Shown here: piece by piece, positions 42,301 to 54,984 of the stretch | Layout of the letters: each line of letters starts with the position of its first letter | Numbering within the stretch: position 1 is the first letter of the stretch | Assembly (NCBI GenBank): GCA_002914845.1 | Contig: JXTC01000022.1 | Coordinates: 216,564 to 280,563, forward strand | DNA from: Trema orientale | Taxonomy: Eukaryota > Streptophyta > Magnoliopsida > Rosales > Cannabaceae | Reading direction: 5' to 3' | DNA length: 64,000 bases | The notes under the pieces: generated by a model | The model's database searches: none | Seen by the model: only the letters and a program-made list of their open reading frames with translations | What the model was told of the DNA's origin: nothing | Made by a program: the position numbers and the translations under genes

Positions 42301-43446
42301 CAATAGCACGCATGGACTGCTGAACCATGAGATTTGCTGAAAGCACTTCTAGCAGAAGGTTCTCTACCTACAAAATACATCAAATTTGAGTCGAGTAGCG
42401 TACGTATAATAGTTGGAAATTTAGATACAATTTACATGTGAATATACATATACATATATATATATATATATAGCTGAACAAGTCAAAACCCTGTTCTACA
42501 AATTGCAATTTAACGTCTATAATGTGGCCCTTGTGTAAATATTGTTCTCAATAGCAGTGTAATTGTTGACAATGCACTCTTGAGTGCTTCTACACAAAAG
42601 GGCTGGGAGAAACTTTTGGGTTTGTAGCTAGCTTTAGCATCTAGTTATTTGTTGAAATAACATCTATCTAAGAATGTAACACTAAATATTACATGAAGTT
42701 ACAATCAAAATGATAAACCAGTAACGAATACCATCATTTCCGCATGAGTTTTAGTAGCTGAAAGATCCCATAAAGTGCAGCCATATTCTTCCCAAGCCTC
42801 TTCTCCAAGTGACACAGAATTATGATTAGGATTAGGAGCAGGTTGGTTATCAAGGTCCATGCCCTCCTCGGCTACACATACATTGTCAGTATGTGACGGT
42901 TGCTTAACAGTTACATTAGTTGGTACAAGTTTCCTAATCAAAGAGATAACATAACTAGGATCCACCGTCGTCGAGACGTCGAATAGCTGCAAGACAATAA
43001 AGAAAGCAGCAGCAAACAAACTTGTCATCAATACATTTTATTTCCTTTTGCGTAATAATTAGGTAATTAATTAGTAAAAATTTTAATGGATATGCGATCA
43101 ATAAATAAAAAAGGACCATCATGGCCATCATAGTATAAACTGTAAACTCCATATTTTATTTTATTTTGTTTCTATTATTATGTTGTATTGTATTTCAGGG
43201 TGGAAACTTGGGAGTTCAACAAAAATCCCTCAAGTGAGAGATGTTGGTAGTTGTTACCTGGTGGGGCGGAGCAAAGGGGTGATGCGATGGGGCCTCGGCA
43301 TATTGTTGCTGCTGCTGCTCTTCTACTTCAACATCTTCTTCTTCTTCTTCTTCTATAGCTCTCGCTTCTTGGCCAACTGCCATATCCTCCCACTCTCTGT
43401 CTCTCCCCTTTTTATCAGAGTGGTTTAACAACAATTTATTATCCAT
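39326..43446 (-). CDS. SAAL1: SAAL1-like ARM-repeat protein, 9 exons
   Basis: In animals SAAL1 is an armadillo-like protein linked to cell proliferation; a plant role is not established. Exons on the minus strand are 43446-43258, 42986-42732, 42367-42302, 42122-41983, 41355-41229, 40565-40414, 40047-39912, 39790-39706 and 39579-39326. All are GT-AG and in frame, giving 1404 nt and 467 aa. The N-terminus is acidic and Gln-rich (EEEEEE near 34, QQQQQ near 45) because of a (GAA)n and (CAG)n tract. The match to the family is best at EICLGIIGNLACHE (exon 4), followed by helical ARM-type repeats (LLLAISESSQEVVQMLLPPL, LDVILRAIEAISVI). The C-terminus ends at the stop at 39326-39328. A nuclear or cytosolic scaffold is likely, but partners are unknown. 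Intact as modelled. Confidence 0.85.
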
Positions 43447-44259
43447 TTCCGGTGAATGAAGGAGACGGACAGTTCCTACTTTCGCATTTTAAATTGGGTT
43501 CATAATAATAATAGCAATGACCCTAAATTATAATCACTCGACAGAGTTGGTCGCCCAAGCCGAATTTTCACTGTAATGGCCGCTCCTGAATTATGCATTT
43601 TTATAGCAAGTCTTTTTGTTACTCTTGGTTTATAGATATATGACCAAAAGTTGGGCTTAATTTCAATAAATATTCCTTTGTCAAAAATTATAGTAAAATG
43701 TTCAGTATATATGCATATATACTAAGTGTAAAATTTTATATATCAAGTATAAAAAATTATATACTCAGTGCATTTCAGAACAGTAACTAAAATTGGTAGA
43801 TACACATATCTACCAAACGTAAAAATATATCTACTTGTATATTTAGCTATAAAATTTTAAAAGTGGACATCTACTTAATTAAATTTAAAATTTTGATCAT
43901 CCACCTAAATTTCTCTTGTTTTTTTTTTTTTACAAATTGTTCATTCTGTAATAAAAAGTAGTAGTAGACAAAAGACATTATTTACTTATTCAAGTATCAT
44001 CTTATTTTTAGTTACCAAATTATATGCTTTATAATGATTTATTTTTGTAAAATATTTAATAATTTATAACAAAAAGATTATTATTATAATAATTATATAA
44101 TTTAAAAATTATTATTATATAAATTGAAAATTCAAAAAAAAATGATAAAATGAGTATAATGAAGTTGATACTATTATTTTCCCTTTTAAATTTACACAAG
44201 CACACAACTTTACAAGTTACACTTGATTAAAAAAAAAAAGGAAGTTTGATTTTTTTTAT
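43447..44259. other. SAAL1-like upstream region
   Basis: The start of a long A+T-rich gap. The first ~120 bases should hold the promoter of the SAAL1-like gene (minus strand). No other element is clear. Confidence 0.45.
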
Positions 44260-44560
44260 GATAATATAAAAAAAAAGATTTTAAAATCCTGAATTTTGAA
44301 ATTATTTGGAAAAATCACAGATTTAATTAAAAAAATAACAAGTTTTACTTATTGGTGAGATACTTGAATTAACTTGGGTAACTTAACTGGTTACTTCAAG
44401 TAACTAGATTGGTTATTCTAAGTAACCCAGTTGGTTACCTCGAGTTCCATTGAAAAATACTAATTTTGGAGAAAAAGTTATATTTTACTAAATATTTATT
44501 AAAAGTGCTATTTTTCTAAAATATATCTAAAAAATGATATTTTCTAAATCAATCTACGTT
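44260..44560. repeat. Fold-back repeat with GTTAC-rich centre (copy 2)
   Basis: The centre at 44345-44450 repeats GGTAAC, GGTTACT, CAAGTAAC and GGTTACC words. The right arm ('gctatttttctaaaatatat', 'aaaaaatgatattttctaaat') resembles arm words at 3777-3822. It ends where the next element starts. Confidence 0.5.
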
Positions 44561-44561
44561 G

Positions 44562-46012
44562 AGAAAAGGACATGAATAGGACTAGTTTGGCCTTTAGTTA
44601 ATATTTTTAGGACTTGTAAGTTTTTTTGACATGGATAGGACTAACTTTTTGACTTTTGTGGGACTTGATAGAAAGAGAAATAAAACATTATAAAATTGTC
44701 CTTCTTGCTATTTCTTTTTCTCTTTTATTTCTTCTCTTTCTTTTACGCCATTTTACTTCATTTTCTCCAATATTGCAGCATTCTTTCTCTTTTCCTCTCT
44801 ACTATCTTTTGTCCAGATCAAAGCTTTAAGAAACCATGAACAAATCAAAGCTTGTTTGTTAGATATTGGAGAGCTTTGGTGTTTGAGGGTAAGGTAAAAT
44901 ATGTATTCAATTGAACGAAAGTTTTGATATTTTTTGTTAACGACTTATCAACGTTTTAAATGAGGTTTATAATGGTGATCTAGAAATTATTGTGCTAAAA
45001 TATTTTTTTTTTTTGCTGAACTATTCATCTTCTTCGTAATAGTGATCTAGACGTCGCAGGTCAAGTAGTCCTTGATCACATAGTCAAGTAGTTCACGACC
45101 TTATGGCAGGAATTACTTGATTTGTGGTCAAGTACTACTTGACGTGGGGTCAAAGACTACCTATTTGGCCCCAGGTCACGTAATAGTCAAGTAGAGTACT
45201 TGACCTAAGGTCAAGAATAACTACTTGATCTAAAATATCAGCCAACAAAAATATAAATAGGGACTTAGATGAGCTATTCTTTTTCGGCAATGGAGACTTA
45301 GATATGAACTTTCTTATCTTTTCTACCGACATCGTGGCTAAAAATTTTACCAACTCCTTATATTTAGTTGGCCTAGTTTTTGCCATTCTAGTACTTTCTG
45401 TGCTCATTTAAATAAGAAGAATCAATCGAAGAAATAAAATATCAACTTCGGTGAAAGTTTTTTGAGTTTAAGTGCGATTTTCGTAGTCAAACATAAAGAA
45501 CTCTGCAGACTTAATGAAAAATAAATTACATTCCTGGTTGAAAAATGAAAAAATAAACATTAAGTTAAATTAACTAAATAAACTGATCGAGTAACAACAG
45601 ATCAAGTTTTACTTGACTTAAAGTCAAGTACCCCCAGTCAGATAAATCATTCATGACTTTATGTATTTAAAAATTTATTATGAGGTCAAGATCCACTTAA
45701 CCCAAGGTTAAGAAGTACTTGATCTTAGGTCAAGTCGATCTTAAACTTTTATGAGGTCAAATGGAACTTGACTTTTGCTAAGATCAATTGGAGAGAAATT
45801 TACGGAAAAATATGTGTAATGGGGTCATGTCAATCAATGGTCATATCAGCTTTTCTGTGATATTAGCTGAGAGTTTGGTTAGGGCATTTCAGTCTTTTAA
45901 CTTGTGTGAGCTTTAATGTTTGGTCCTACAAAACTTATTATTGGAGCTGATCCTAAAAATGTCCATAAAGAGTAAAAAAAAAAGTCCTATTCATGACCTT
46001 TTCTCCTGGTAT
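44562..46012. mobile_element. MULE-like non-autonomous element rich in TTGAC motifs
   Basis: The left end gagaaaaggacatgaatagg and the right end (its inverse, cctattcatgaccttttctc) are inverted repeats of about 22 bases with one mismatch, with weaker pairing over the next ~80 bases ('ttagg' and 'taggac' words). No target duplication was found, so the superfamily is a guess. The inside at 45058-45775 carries about fifteen GTCAA/TTGAC cores, several arranged as TTGACCTAAGGTCAAG-like palindromes. There is no coding sequence. Confidence 0.6.
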
Positions 46013-46114
46013 GTTTCAAAAAATTTGGCCCATCTGGGAATTTTCAAGAGTTTAGGACATTTATACTTATCTTTCCAAATATAATACTAAAAATACAACC
46101 TTCAATAGATAATT

Positions 46115-46263
46115 TTTTTTTTTTAAAAGTGGGGCTTAACTAGTGACCACCACTTACTACAAATTAAAGGAAAATGACACACACACACATTACCAAGATT
46201 TGAACCCCTGACCCCCCTCCCCCAAACACACACACACAACCCTCAAACCTTGGACCAACTGAG
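46115..46263 (-). mobile_element. tRNA-derived SINE, minus strand
   Basis: Read on the minus strand it starts ttggtccaaggtttgagg (A-box-like head), has a GT-rich spacer, then GGGTTCAAATC (B box), and ends in an A/T-rich tail whose T-run is at 46113-46123. A 19-bp duplication of CAACCTTCAATAGATAATT flanks it (46096-46114 and 46264-46282), as expected for LINE-driven retroposition. Confidence 0.88.
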
Positions 46264-46654
46264 CAACCTTCAATAGATAATTAAAATCTCTACGACCTAA
46301 ATTAGGTATTTTTCTAAATATTTTAGGGATAGGGAACACGATGGCAATTCGGTCAAATATTCTTTTAAACATTTTTTATGATATTATACCGTAAAATAAA
46401 CTACAATTAAAATTAAAATAAAACAAAATAAAATAACATAAAATAAAATAAACTAAATGACGATTAAAATTAATATATTTTCAAAATAACATAACAAGAA
46501 TAACAGTATTTAAGCCCAAATAACTCTAATTTCTTAAAGTTATTTCCGATTCCTCAAATTATGTAACAATGTACAAAAGTGTTGCTATATTTTGCATTAT
46601 TTGACAAGTAGTAACTACCGTATCTAGGTGTCTTTAATCTCCGTTATCATTTTT

Positions 46655-46824
46655 GCCAACTGGGATTAGTTCAGTTGGTCCAAAGCTTTAGGGATGTGTG
46701 TGTGAGTTTAGGAGGAAGTCAGGGGGTTCAAGCTTTGATAATGTGTATTATGTGATATTTTTCTTTAAATTTATAGTAAGCGGTGGTCATTAGTTAAACT
46801 CTACTTTTTTTATAAAAAAAAAGT
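46655..46824 (+). mobile_element. tRNA-derived SINE, plus strand
   Basis: It starts 'ggattagttcagttggtcca' (A box), has a GT-rich spacer and GGGGGTTCAAGC (B box), then an A-rich tail. It shares head, spacer and tail with the SINE at 46115-46263 but in the opposite direction. TCCGTTATCATTTTT (46640-46654) and TCCGTTTTCATTTTT (46825-46839) flank it, a target duplication with one difference. Confidence 0.82.
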
Positions 46825-47542
46825 TCCGTTTTCATTTTTTATGTCTTAAAAGAGTTGATATTTTCTTATGCATTGATGTTATCTTCAATTAATAAAGACA
46901 TCATATTTAGTTAATGGGTAGTATAAATAAAAATGACTTTTAGCATTTTTGCAAAAATGAAAAACCCACGGCTTTAATTAATATAAAATAAATCATTTTA
47001 CTTGCGTTATTTCTATTTTATTCGAAAAAAAAGTTGTGTTTTTTCCTCTCAAATAATTCACACATATATGATTAAGCCTAGAGTTCATATACATATATCA
47101 AATGATTCATATACATAAATTTTTACCTTTAAAATTATCCGTTAGCATCACGTAAACACCTGAAAGACAATAATCTAAATCAATGAATAATTTATAATGA
47201 ACTTTTAGAAATCAGATATGGCAAAATTCAAACACACAATTTTTTTTTTAATATATGTGTTTTTCGAATTTAAAAGACAAAGAGGTTCTTATTCAATAAC
47301 TTTAAACTTAAATTTCTACTTTTTTGTGGGTCTAGTAAGATTTGATAGAAAAAATACTGATATAATATTTTATTTTATATAAATGAATAGATTTCTTTTT
47401 TTAGAAAAAAAGATGGGTTTTTTGTATTATTCCTATTTTATTTGTAATATTTTCTTATTCTAATAACCACTAAATACAAAAATATTTACTTTTTTAAAAA
47501 CATCGGTACTCTAATTTTACAAAAATTTTAATATCAACGAAA

Positions 47543-47890
47543 ATTTACATAGTCTTTTTTCCTAAAAAAATAAAATATCTCAAAAACACAGAAATTCATA
47601 GGCTTTTTTTCTAGAAAAATAAAATATCTCAAAAACACAGAAATTCTTAATAAATCCTTGAGCAATGATTAAAAAAATTTACATAGTCTTTTTTCCTAGA
47701 AAAATAAAATATCTCAAAAACACAAAAATTCTTAATAAATCCTTGAGCAATGATTAAAAAAATTTACAGTCTTTTTTCCTAGAAAAATAAAATATCTAAA
47801 AAATACAGAAATTCACAGTCTTTTTTTCTAGAAAAATAAAATATCTCAAAAACATAGAAATTCTTAATAAATCTTTGAGCAATGATTGAA
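47543..47890. repeat. Minisatellite, ~58-bp units in a higher-order pattern
   Basis: Five imperfect copies of a unit (agtcttttttcctagaaaaa, then taaaatatctcaaaaacacagaaattc) are present. Some are followed by 'ttaataaatccttgagcaatgatt', which gives longer composite units. There is no coding sequence. Confidence 0.85.
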
Positions 47891-49063
47891 AAAAAATCAA
47901 AATACCAATAATATATCAATAAAATAAGTTTTCACTCCAAAACGGCCATATTTAAGACAAATATTTTACATCAATAACAAAAATATTTCAGAATATTAAT
48001 TAAAGTGGGATTATCTGCACCAAGGAAAAGAAAAAAAAAAAAAACCTTGAAGTATAGTCTTTCTGCTAATTTAAGTTTGTCTTTTAATTTATGTAAATCA
48101 CTAAATTGAGAATATCTTATTTATGATAACTAACACAAAAATTTTATTGAAAATAACTTAAAACAGTAAGCATAAATATCAGTGCGGACTGACTCTCCAT
48201 AAACAGAGAATTGTATGGTCACTCGATTATTTGATTAAAATTCTTGTAGTACGGTTTTGATCTTCGTGCATGGAAATTGCAAACAAAATCTCATTGCCTC
48301 TACAAGCACCATAACTGAAACTAATATTTCACAGGCAAGGAGATTAATATAAGTTTTAAAAAGGTGGTCGGGTGAATAACTAACATCAGTATCCCTCGAC
48401 TCGGCTTGAAACACGTTGGAAGTTTCATTCATTGGATCATGATGACATCCATGACTCTTTCTCGATTTCTTCATATGAATTTACAAATGTTTCTATTCAA
48501 TTTTTATGAATATTTCAGTCGAATTTTACCAATTTCCCTCAGTACTAGAAATTTATATTGTGAAAAATTGGAAATAGAAATTACATGAAATATCAAATTT
48601 TTCTGAAATTCTACATATAAGATATACCCACGCATATTTATATCATAACGGAAAAAAGAATTTCCACCAAAATTTTGACATTATTAAAAAAAGAAAAAAC
48701 TATTTTAAACCATGAATGCTACGTACTCATATAAGTTAGGATAATACTAGTATCCAGAATAGTTTATCAAATTTTTACCAATACATGTGACAAGTGCGTT
48801 GTTACTATTCAATTAATGAATGGTATTAAATTCATTTCTGATAAGTTTCAATACAAAAATGGAATGATGACAACTTATTTGTTACATGTGTTGGTACAAA
48901 AATTTTAGTAAATTAGTTGGTAACAATCTAACATTTTCACCTCAAGATAACCTTTACTCTCTAGTTTGAATTTTGGCACTTTTGGTGCCTAAAGTCAATT
49001 AACAAGAAAGTTTACTAAGAAACTAATACATGGAGAGAATAGTATATAGTCAATATATTAAGT

Positions 49064-50253
49064 GTGTGTTTAGTAATGGAAGAAAAGAGAGAAATGAGAG
49101 GATTATTGGATAAATTTAGGGTATTATAGTTATTTAGCAAGAAGGATTTTAGAAGAGATAGATTAGACAAGGGATTTTAAATAATCAATTTTAACTAAAT
49201 TTCAATCTTTCTAAAATTGGATAGATTTTATAAGGAAAATATCTACTCATGTGATACAGTGATTATTCTAAATAAAATTTTTCACATTCCTTCCACTTCT
49301 CTCTCTTACCAAACAAGAGAGAAGATTTTGGTATCATCTCATTTCTTTTAGAGATAATAATATTAAAATACCATAACTTTTAACTTTTCTGCAAATAAAA
49401 AATATATATATAACTTTTGAATGTTTGCAAAATAATATCTCTACTTTTAGAACTTTTGAATTTCTGCAAAATAATACCCTCATTTTTGAATTCTATGAAT
49501 TAATATCCTAACAATTAAAATTCTTGTAAATTAATACCCTAATATTTGAGATTCCTATAAATTTATAACAATAATATCCTCACTTTTAAATTTCTGCAAA
49601 ATAATACTCTGGTTTTTAACATCACCTTAAATAATACCTTAACTTTTGTAATAAAATTTCTGAAAAATATTTGTAGTTAGCTTATTTCACTTTTCATTTA
49701 AAAAAAAAAAGAAAAAAAAACTAAAACGAGAGAAAAATATAGAAAAAAAAAAAAAAAAAAGAAACATGAGAGGTAAATAAATTTGTATTTTTTAGCAATT
49801 AACCAAAAAAATAGTTATAAAATAATTTCCAATAATATACTAATATCTAGATGTTTTTAATATATTAATGAGAGGTGTTTGCATCTTTTAATTTGCTTAT
49901 AATATAATTATACAAAGAGAACAAAAGCTGAGGGTATTAACTTGCAGAAATTATAAATATTAAGGTATTAATGTGTAGAATTCAAAAATTAGGGTATTAA
50001 TTTACAGAAATCATAAGTATGAGAGTATTAATTCACAGAATTTCAAAAATGAAGTTATTAATTTGTAGAAGTTCATAAGAAATGATTTTTTTTTTTGCAA
50101 AAAATTTAAAAATGAGAGTATATTTTATGTGATTAACCCTTTCTTTTATACCAAATACATAATAGAAGTGTGCTCCCCTTTCTTTATCACTTCTCTTCCC
50201 TTGATAGTGTAGGTATCTTTCTTTCCTGTCTTACCTCCTCTTACCAAACATAG
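49064..50253. mobile_element. Possible MITE split by a fold-back element
   Basis: The left edge gtgtgtttagtaatggaagaa and the right edge cctcctcttaccaaacatagca are loosely inverted and resemble the ends of the MITE at 13583-13996. The middle is taken by the fold-back element at about 49340-50145. No target duplication was found. Confidence 0.4.
49340..50145. repeat. Fold-back element of the 'aataccct' family, long form
   Basis: Each arm is built of several ~36-bp units: on the left 'ttctgcaaaataataccctc' type words, on the right 'gggtattaatttacagaaat' type words, so the arms are inverted copies. A tract of purines with A-runs (49695-49760) lies in the middle. The right terminus ('gtgattaaccct') matches the start of the copy at the end of the window. 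Confidence 0.75.
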
Positions 50254-53200
50254 CACGCACGTGTTAAAAATTACTAGTTATGTACAGGAAGTCGTGTCGT
50301 GTCGTCAGACAATTAGTTGACACTATATTATAACAATATTACCAGATCACATCGTACATTTAGTCAAATTAATAACTGACAAAATTATTAAAAATAATAA
50401 ATATACAAATAAAATTAAAAAAGTCAAAGCATAATATGCATTTAAGTAATAAACCTGAGAATTATGAAATTAATCAGCTTAGTTGTACCCACAATGATTT
50501 TGCATTCGTAAACCATTATTAATTAGTTAATTATTGGATATATGACTAGCAGCGTTCTATTCAAGAATCACTCACTTTGTTAAGTATTATCTTTCAATTT
50601 GCACACTAATAAATTAAACATGAAAAATGAGTAGTACTTCATTACTCTAGACTCCAGATAGTTAATTAATCCTTAATCACACAAATTAATTAATTAGCTA
50701 ATTCAAATTAGGGAATATGCCTTACGTATATGTGAATTATTCGGTCAATTATATGTAGGTTACACATGCACGTTGAACGAAAACAAAGATAATTGGACCA
50801 CATTGTATATAAGATAGAGACAACATGTAAATAATTAACTTGTCTAAGCCTGAAAAAATTGTTTGACTGATTAGCTAGCAAACAAGTTTTTTTCCTCTTT
50901 TTATTGGTTTTTTTTTGGAAAATATTATTAAAAAGTTAAATTATTATAAATATGAAGAAGTAACCAACAAATAACCTGATCATTCCTACGACATCAATGA
51001 CATCAAAAAGGAGTGATTCATGCTATTTTCTTGTTTGTTTATTTTAAATTACTTCTTTTTCTTTTCTATCTCTATCTGCTTTTTATTTAGTTATTTACTA
51101 CTTATGTTCTTTACATCAACAATAGTGATATATTTTAACTTGTATAGTACTCTACTTCATGTCATTAGTTGTATGTATATATATAGAAGGCAACCTCATG
51201 TTATTTCCCTAGCTTACATATGTCTCAAGCAAAAATAACTCTCTAGGCTCTCTCCTCCATAATTAATTCCCAAGATTCCAGGTGTCTGACTCTCGCTCCC
51301 TTCCCCTCTCTCATGATAATAGGTAGTTAAATTTGTATTATAGTTATGTATGTTCATAACCTGGGTTAGTTAATCAATGAATAATGATATTCTGAACCCT
51401 TTATTTAGATTCGCTCACAATATTGCATCCTCAAATTTAAGAGTTTTGTTAATATTTTATTATATTATGTATATATTTTCTATGTTTTCTCTTAAATAAT
51501 CTTCAAATCACGTCTTATATTCAATGACGGAGCCCCCGCCCCCCTCATTTTTTAAAAAATCATATTTTTTTTACCTTAATTTTATCTAAATTTTTCAATT
51601 TTATTCTTTATTCGCCACCCTAAATTTTAATAATTATAATTTTTGCCCTCTTTTTTAAAAAAATTCAATAATATCCCTAATATGACCTACTAATTCTTTT
51701 TAAATTTCTTAACTTTACTTATATTATTTTAAAGTACTAATTTTTATCCACATCCTGGATAATTTTTCTTTGGACTCACTTTAAATATATTTTTTAATTC
51801 AATATTGAACTATGTTGACTAATATATTTTAAAATTAGCTAAAAAAATCTTTTAGTGTATGCACCCCTATAAAACTTTCTTGGCTCTGTTACCGCTTATA
51901 TTTGCTATTACATATTAAGATTTATAGTAGTAGTAATTAAAAAAAAAAACCATGATTTTTAACTTTTTAGTAAAAAAAAAAAAAAAAAAAAGGCCTCATA
52001 CATTTTCATTAATATCAAATAAAATATTATATTTTTATTTTTCTATCAAATCTCACAGTATTCAAATACACGGTCAAAATTAGAGTTTCAAATTATTGTG
52101 AAAATATATTTATTATTTAAAATTATCTATTGACATCCATAAAAATAGCAAAAAGGTAAACCATCTATACCAAAAAATGTTCTATAATTTCTCAGGATTC
52201 CAACTGTAACAGCATTTAAATACACTAAAATTATTTTTTTTAATTCTAGTATTTGATTTCAAAAGTTAAAAATCTCCGCTTTCAGTAATTTTAAATCTAT
52301 TTTTGCCCTTATACATGGATCCAATGAGATTTGATAGAAAAACACCAATAGAATATTTTATTTGATATTAGTAAAAAATTGTGAATTTTATTTTTTTTTG
52401 CAAAAAGGCAAAACATAACAGTTTTTTTTTATTATTATACCATAATATTTATGTAAATATAACACAATTATAAATCACATATATATAGACATAACTATCC
52501 CATGCATATTTGAGACTTTTCTTTATTCTTCTAATATTTAATACCTCTCAACGTATATTCAAGCACTTCACATCTCTCTTCTTTTATATGACACACCTTT
52601 TATGTTTATTTTTTATTTTTTGAATCCTAGAGATATTTTATGCTTTTAATCATTATATGACTACTAGAAATTATTCACCTCATCACTATACTTGCTGTTG
52701 CGGGAGATAAAGATCAATTTTGTTACTTTATATAGTATGATAATATCTCATGTAACTCTACTCATATTAACATATTACGTGCATATCATCATCCTTTTTT
52801 TTTTTTTATTTATTTATTCTTTTACTTTAAGGGGGTGAGTGTTTGAATACGGGACATTCTACATTAGGAGGAGAGTGTGATTACTATTGGGTGAAACTTG
52901 TGATATGGCAACTGAATTTCTTTTTTAAAAAAATAATTATTTCTTGGATGAAAACTTTCTTAAGTTTTTAGTTTATTAGATCAATAGCGTTTTTATTGAA
53001 CTTTCTATTAATATATATTTGAAATTTCAAATTTAAATAATTAGATTTATGATTTATTAACACTGGCTAGTTCATGCTGAAATGCATGTTTTAGTTTGCT
53101 GCTGCAAGAATACGGTACCTAGTCTCGTTATTAATAGCGCTATTACACTATAAGAAAATATTTAATTTAGTCATATATATGCATTATATATAGATAGATT

Positions 53201-53370
53201 GCTGCAAAATTAAGGAGAGATTTCTACTGATATATTAAGTTTCTGATCAGCTAATATGATTAATGTTAAATTATTGTACTATGAAAATCACGCAGATTAT
53301 AGAAAGTTCGGGAATCCAAATATATATTGACACATAGAAACAAATATATATATATATATGTATATCAAGC
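50254..53370. other. A+T-rich region upstream of PHT1 pseudogene
   Basis: It has a TATA-like word (gtatatatatagaagg, 51173) followed by a pyrimidine-rich stretch (51240-51310) that could be an old leader exon, but this is weak. A degenerate inverted pair around 51525-51895 ('gacggagccccc' with 'ggctctgtta') looks like a decayed transposon. No gene is supported. Confidence 0.4.
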
Positions 53371-54984
53371 ATGGTAAGAGAACAAGCTGTGACAGTGCTG
53401 AATGCTCTTGATGTGGCGAAGACCCAATGGTACCATTTCACGGCTGTTGTGATAGCCGGAATGGGTTTTTTCACAGATGCATACGACCTTTTCTGCATTT
53501 CTCTCGTCACCAAACTACTAGGTCGTATTTATTACACTAAAGAAGGTGCCCCGACACCCGGCATATTGCCACCTAATGTCTCAACCGCGGTGAATGGTGT
53601 TGCCTTTTGCGGCACTTTAGTCGGTCAACTCTTCTTCGGTTTGCTCGGAGACAAATTGGGTCGAAAGAAAGTCTATGGCGTAACGTTGCTTAGCATGGTT
53701 TTCTGTTCTATAGCCTCAGGTCTTTCCTTTGGACACAATCCTAAAGGTGTCATGGCTACACTCTGCCTCTTTCGGTTCTGGCTCGGCTTTGGCATAGGCG
53801 GCGACTATCCTCTTTCCGCTACAATCATGTCGGAATACACCAACAAGAGAACTCGAGGTGCATTCATAGCAGCGGTGTTTGCCATGCAGGGTTTTGGAAT
53901 ATTGGTTGGTGGAATTGTTATCCTAATTATTTCAAGCGCATTCAAGCATAAATACAAAGCTCCTCCTTACTCAGTTAACCCAAAATAGTCTCTTGTCCCC
54001 GAGGCCGATTACATTTGGCGAATGATCCTCATGTTTGGTGCCGTCCCAGCTGCCCTCACTTACTACTGGCGTATGAAAATGCCCGAGACAGCGCGTTACA
54101 CCGCTCTTGTTGCGAAAAACTTAAACCAAGCGACAATGGACATGTCCAACTTCTTGCAGGTTGATCTTAATCAAATCACTAGTCAAAATGATCACAATAA
54201 GGTTATAGAAAAGAGATCAGTAGATCAACAAGATCAGCAGAACTCATCATTTGGGCTATTGGGATTCATTTGCTTGGGACGACTTCTACTTGGTTCTTGT
54301 TTGACATTGCGTATTATAGCCAAAATCTCTTCCAAAAGGACATCTTCAGTAAAATCGGATGGATCCCTCCTGCAAAAACCATGAGCGCAACTGGGGAGAT
54401 TTATAAAATTGCAAGGGCTCAAACACTAATAGCTTTATGCGGCATTGTTCCCGGGTATTGGTTTACGGTCTTCTTCATCGATACGTTGGGACGGTACAGT
54501 GTTCATGTTTGCCCTCGCAATTCCTTATCACCATTGGACTTTGCCATCAAACCGAATTGGGCTCGTAGTGATGTACTCCCTGACTTTCTTTTTCGCTAAC
54601 TTCGGACCCAACGCCACTACCTTCATTGTTCCAGCAGAGATCTTCCCAGCAAGGCTAAGGTCAACCTGCCATGGAATATCGGCTGCGGCAGGGAAGGCGG
54701 GAGCGATTGTTGGGGCCTTTGGATTCTTGTACGCATCACAAAGCAAGAACCCTGCTGAGAGAGATCCAGGGTACCCTGCTGGTGTTGGTATGCGAAATGC
54801 TCTTATTATACTTGCTGTGGTCAACTTTCTTGGAATGTTGTGTACTTTATTAGTGCCTGAACCCAGGGGGAAATCGCTAGAGGAGTTGTCTGGTGAGAAT
54901 GAGGATGAGGATGAGGATGAAGTTGGTGGTGAGACAGAAGCTCAATCAAACAGTATTACTACTAGTAGGACAGTTCCATTGTAA
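53371..54984 (+). pseudogene. PHT1-family phosphate transporter pseudogene
   Basis: The start [20 protein letters not shown], the signature [13 protein letters not shown] and the end region [15 protein letters not shown]-type (here [15 protein letters not shown]) identify a PHT1 H+/phosphate symporter of the plasma membrane (MFS, 12 membrane helices). The usual length is about 530 aa. Three lesions break it: TAG at 53986-53988 after VNPK; a short deletion with frameshift near 54256-54272 (FGLLG joined to HLLGTTSTW); and a second near 54494-54499 (DTLGR joined to [11 protein letters not shown]). The two shifts cancel, so the last part is back in the first frame. The gaps cannot be introns because family residues are missing. 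The C-terminus is acidic and ends at 54984. It is probably not a working transporter. Confidence 0.9.

Noticed and set aside
48235-48474. 79-codon minus-strand frame
   Set aside because: No recognised family, no neighbouring exon support, and the surrounding DNA is non-coding in style.
51020-51238. 72-codon hydrophobic frame
   Set aside because: Phe/Leu/Tyr bias follows from T-rich DNA; no start context or homology.
53000-53370. P1BS (GNATATNC) phosphate-response site upstream of the PHT1 pseudogene
   Set aside because: I looked for the exact motif and saw only near misses in (TA)n sequence.
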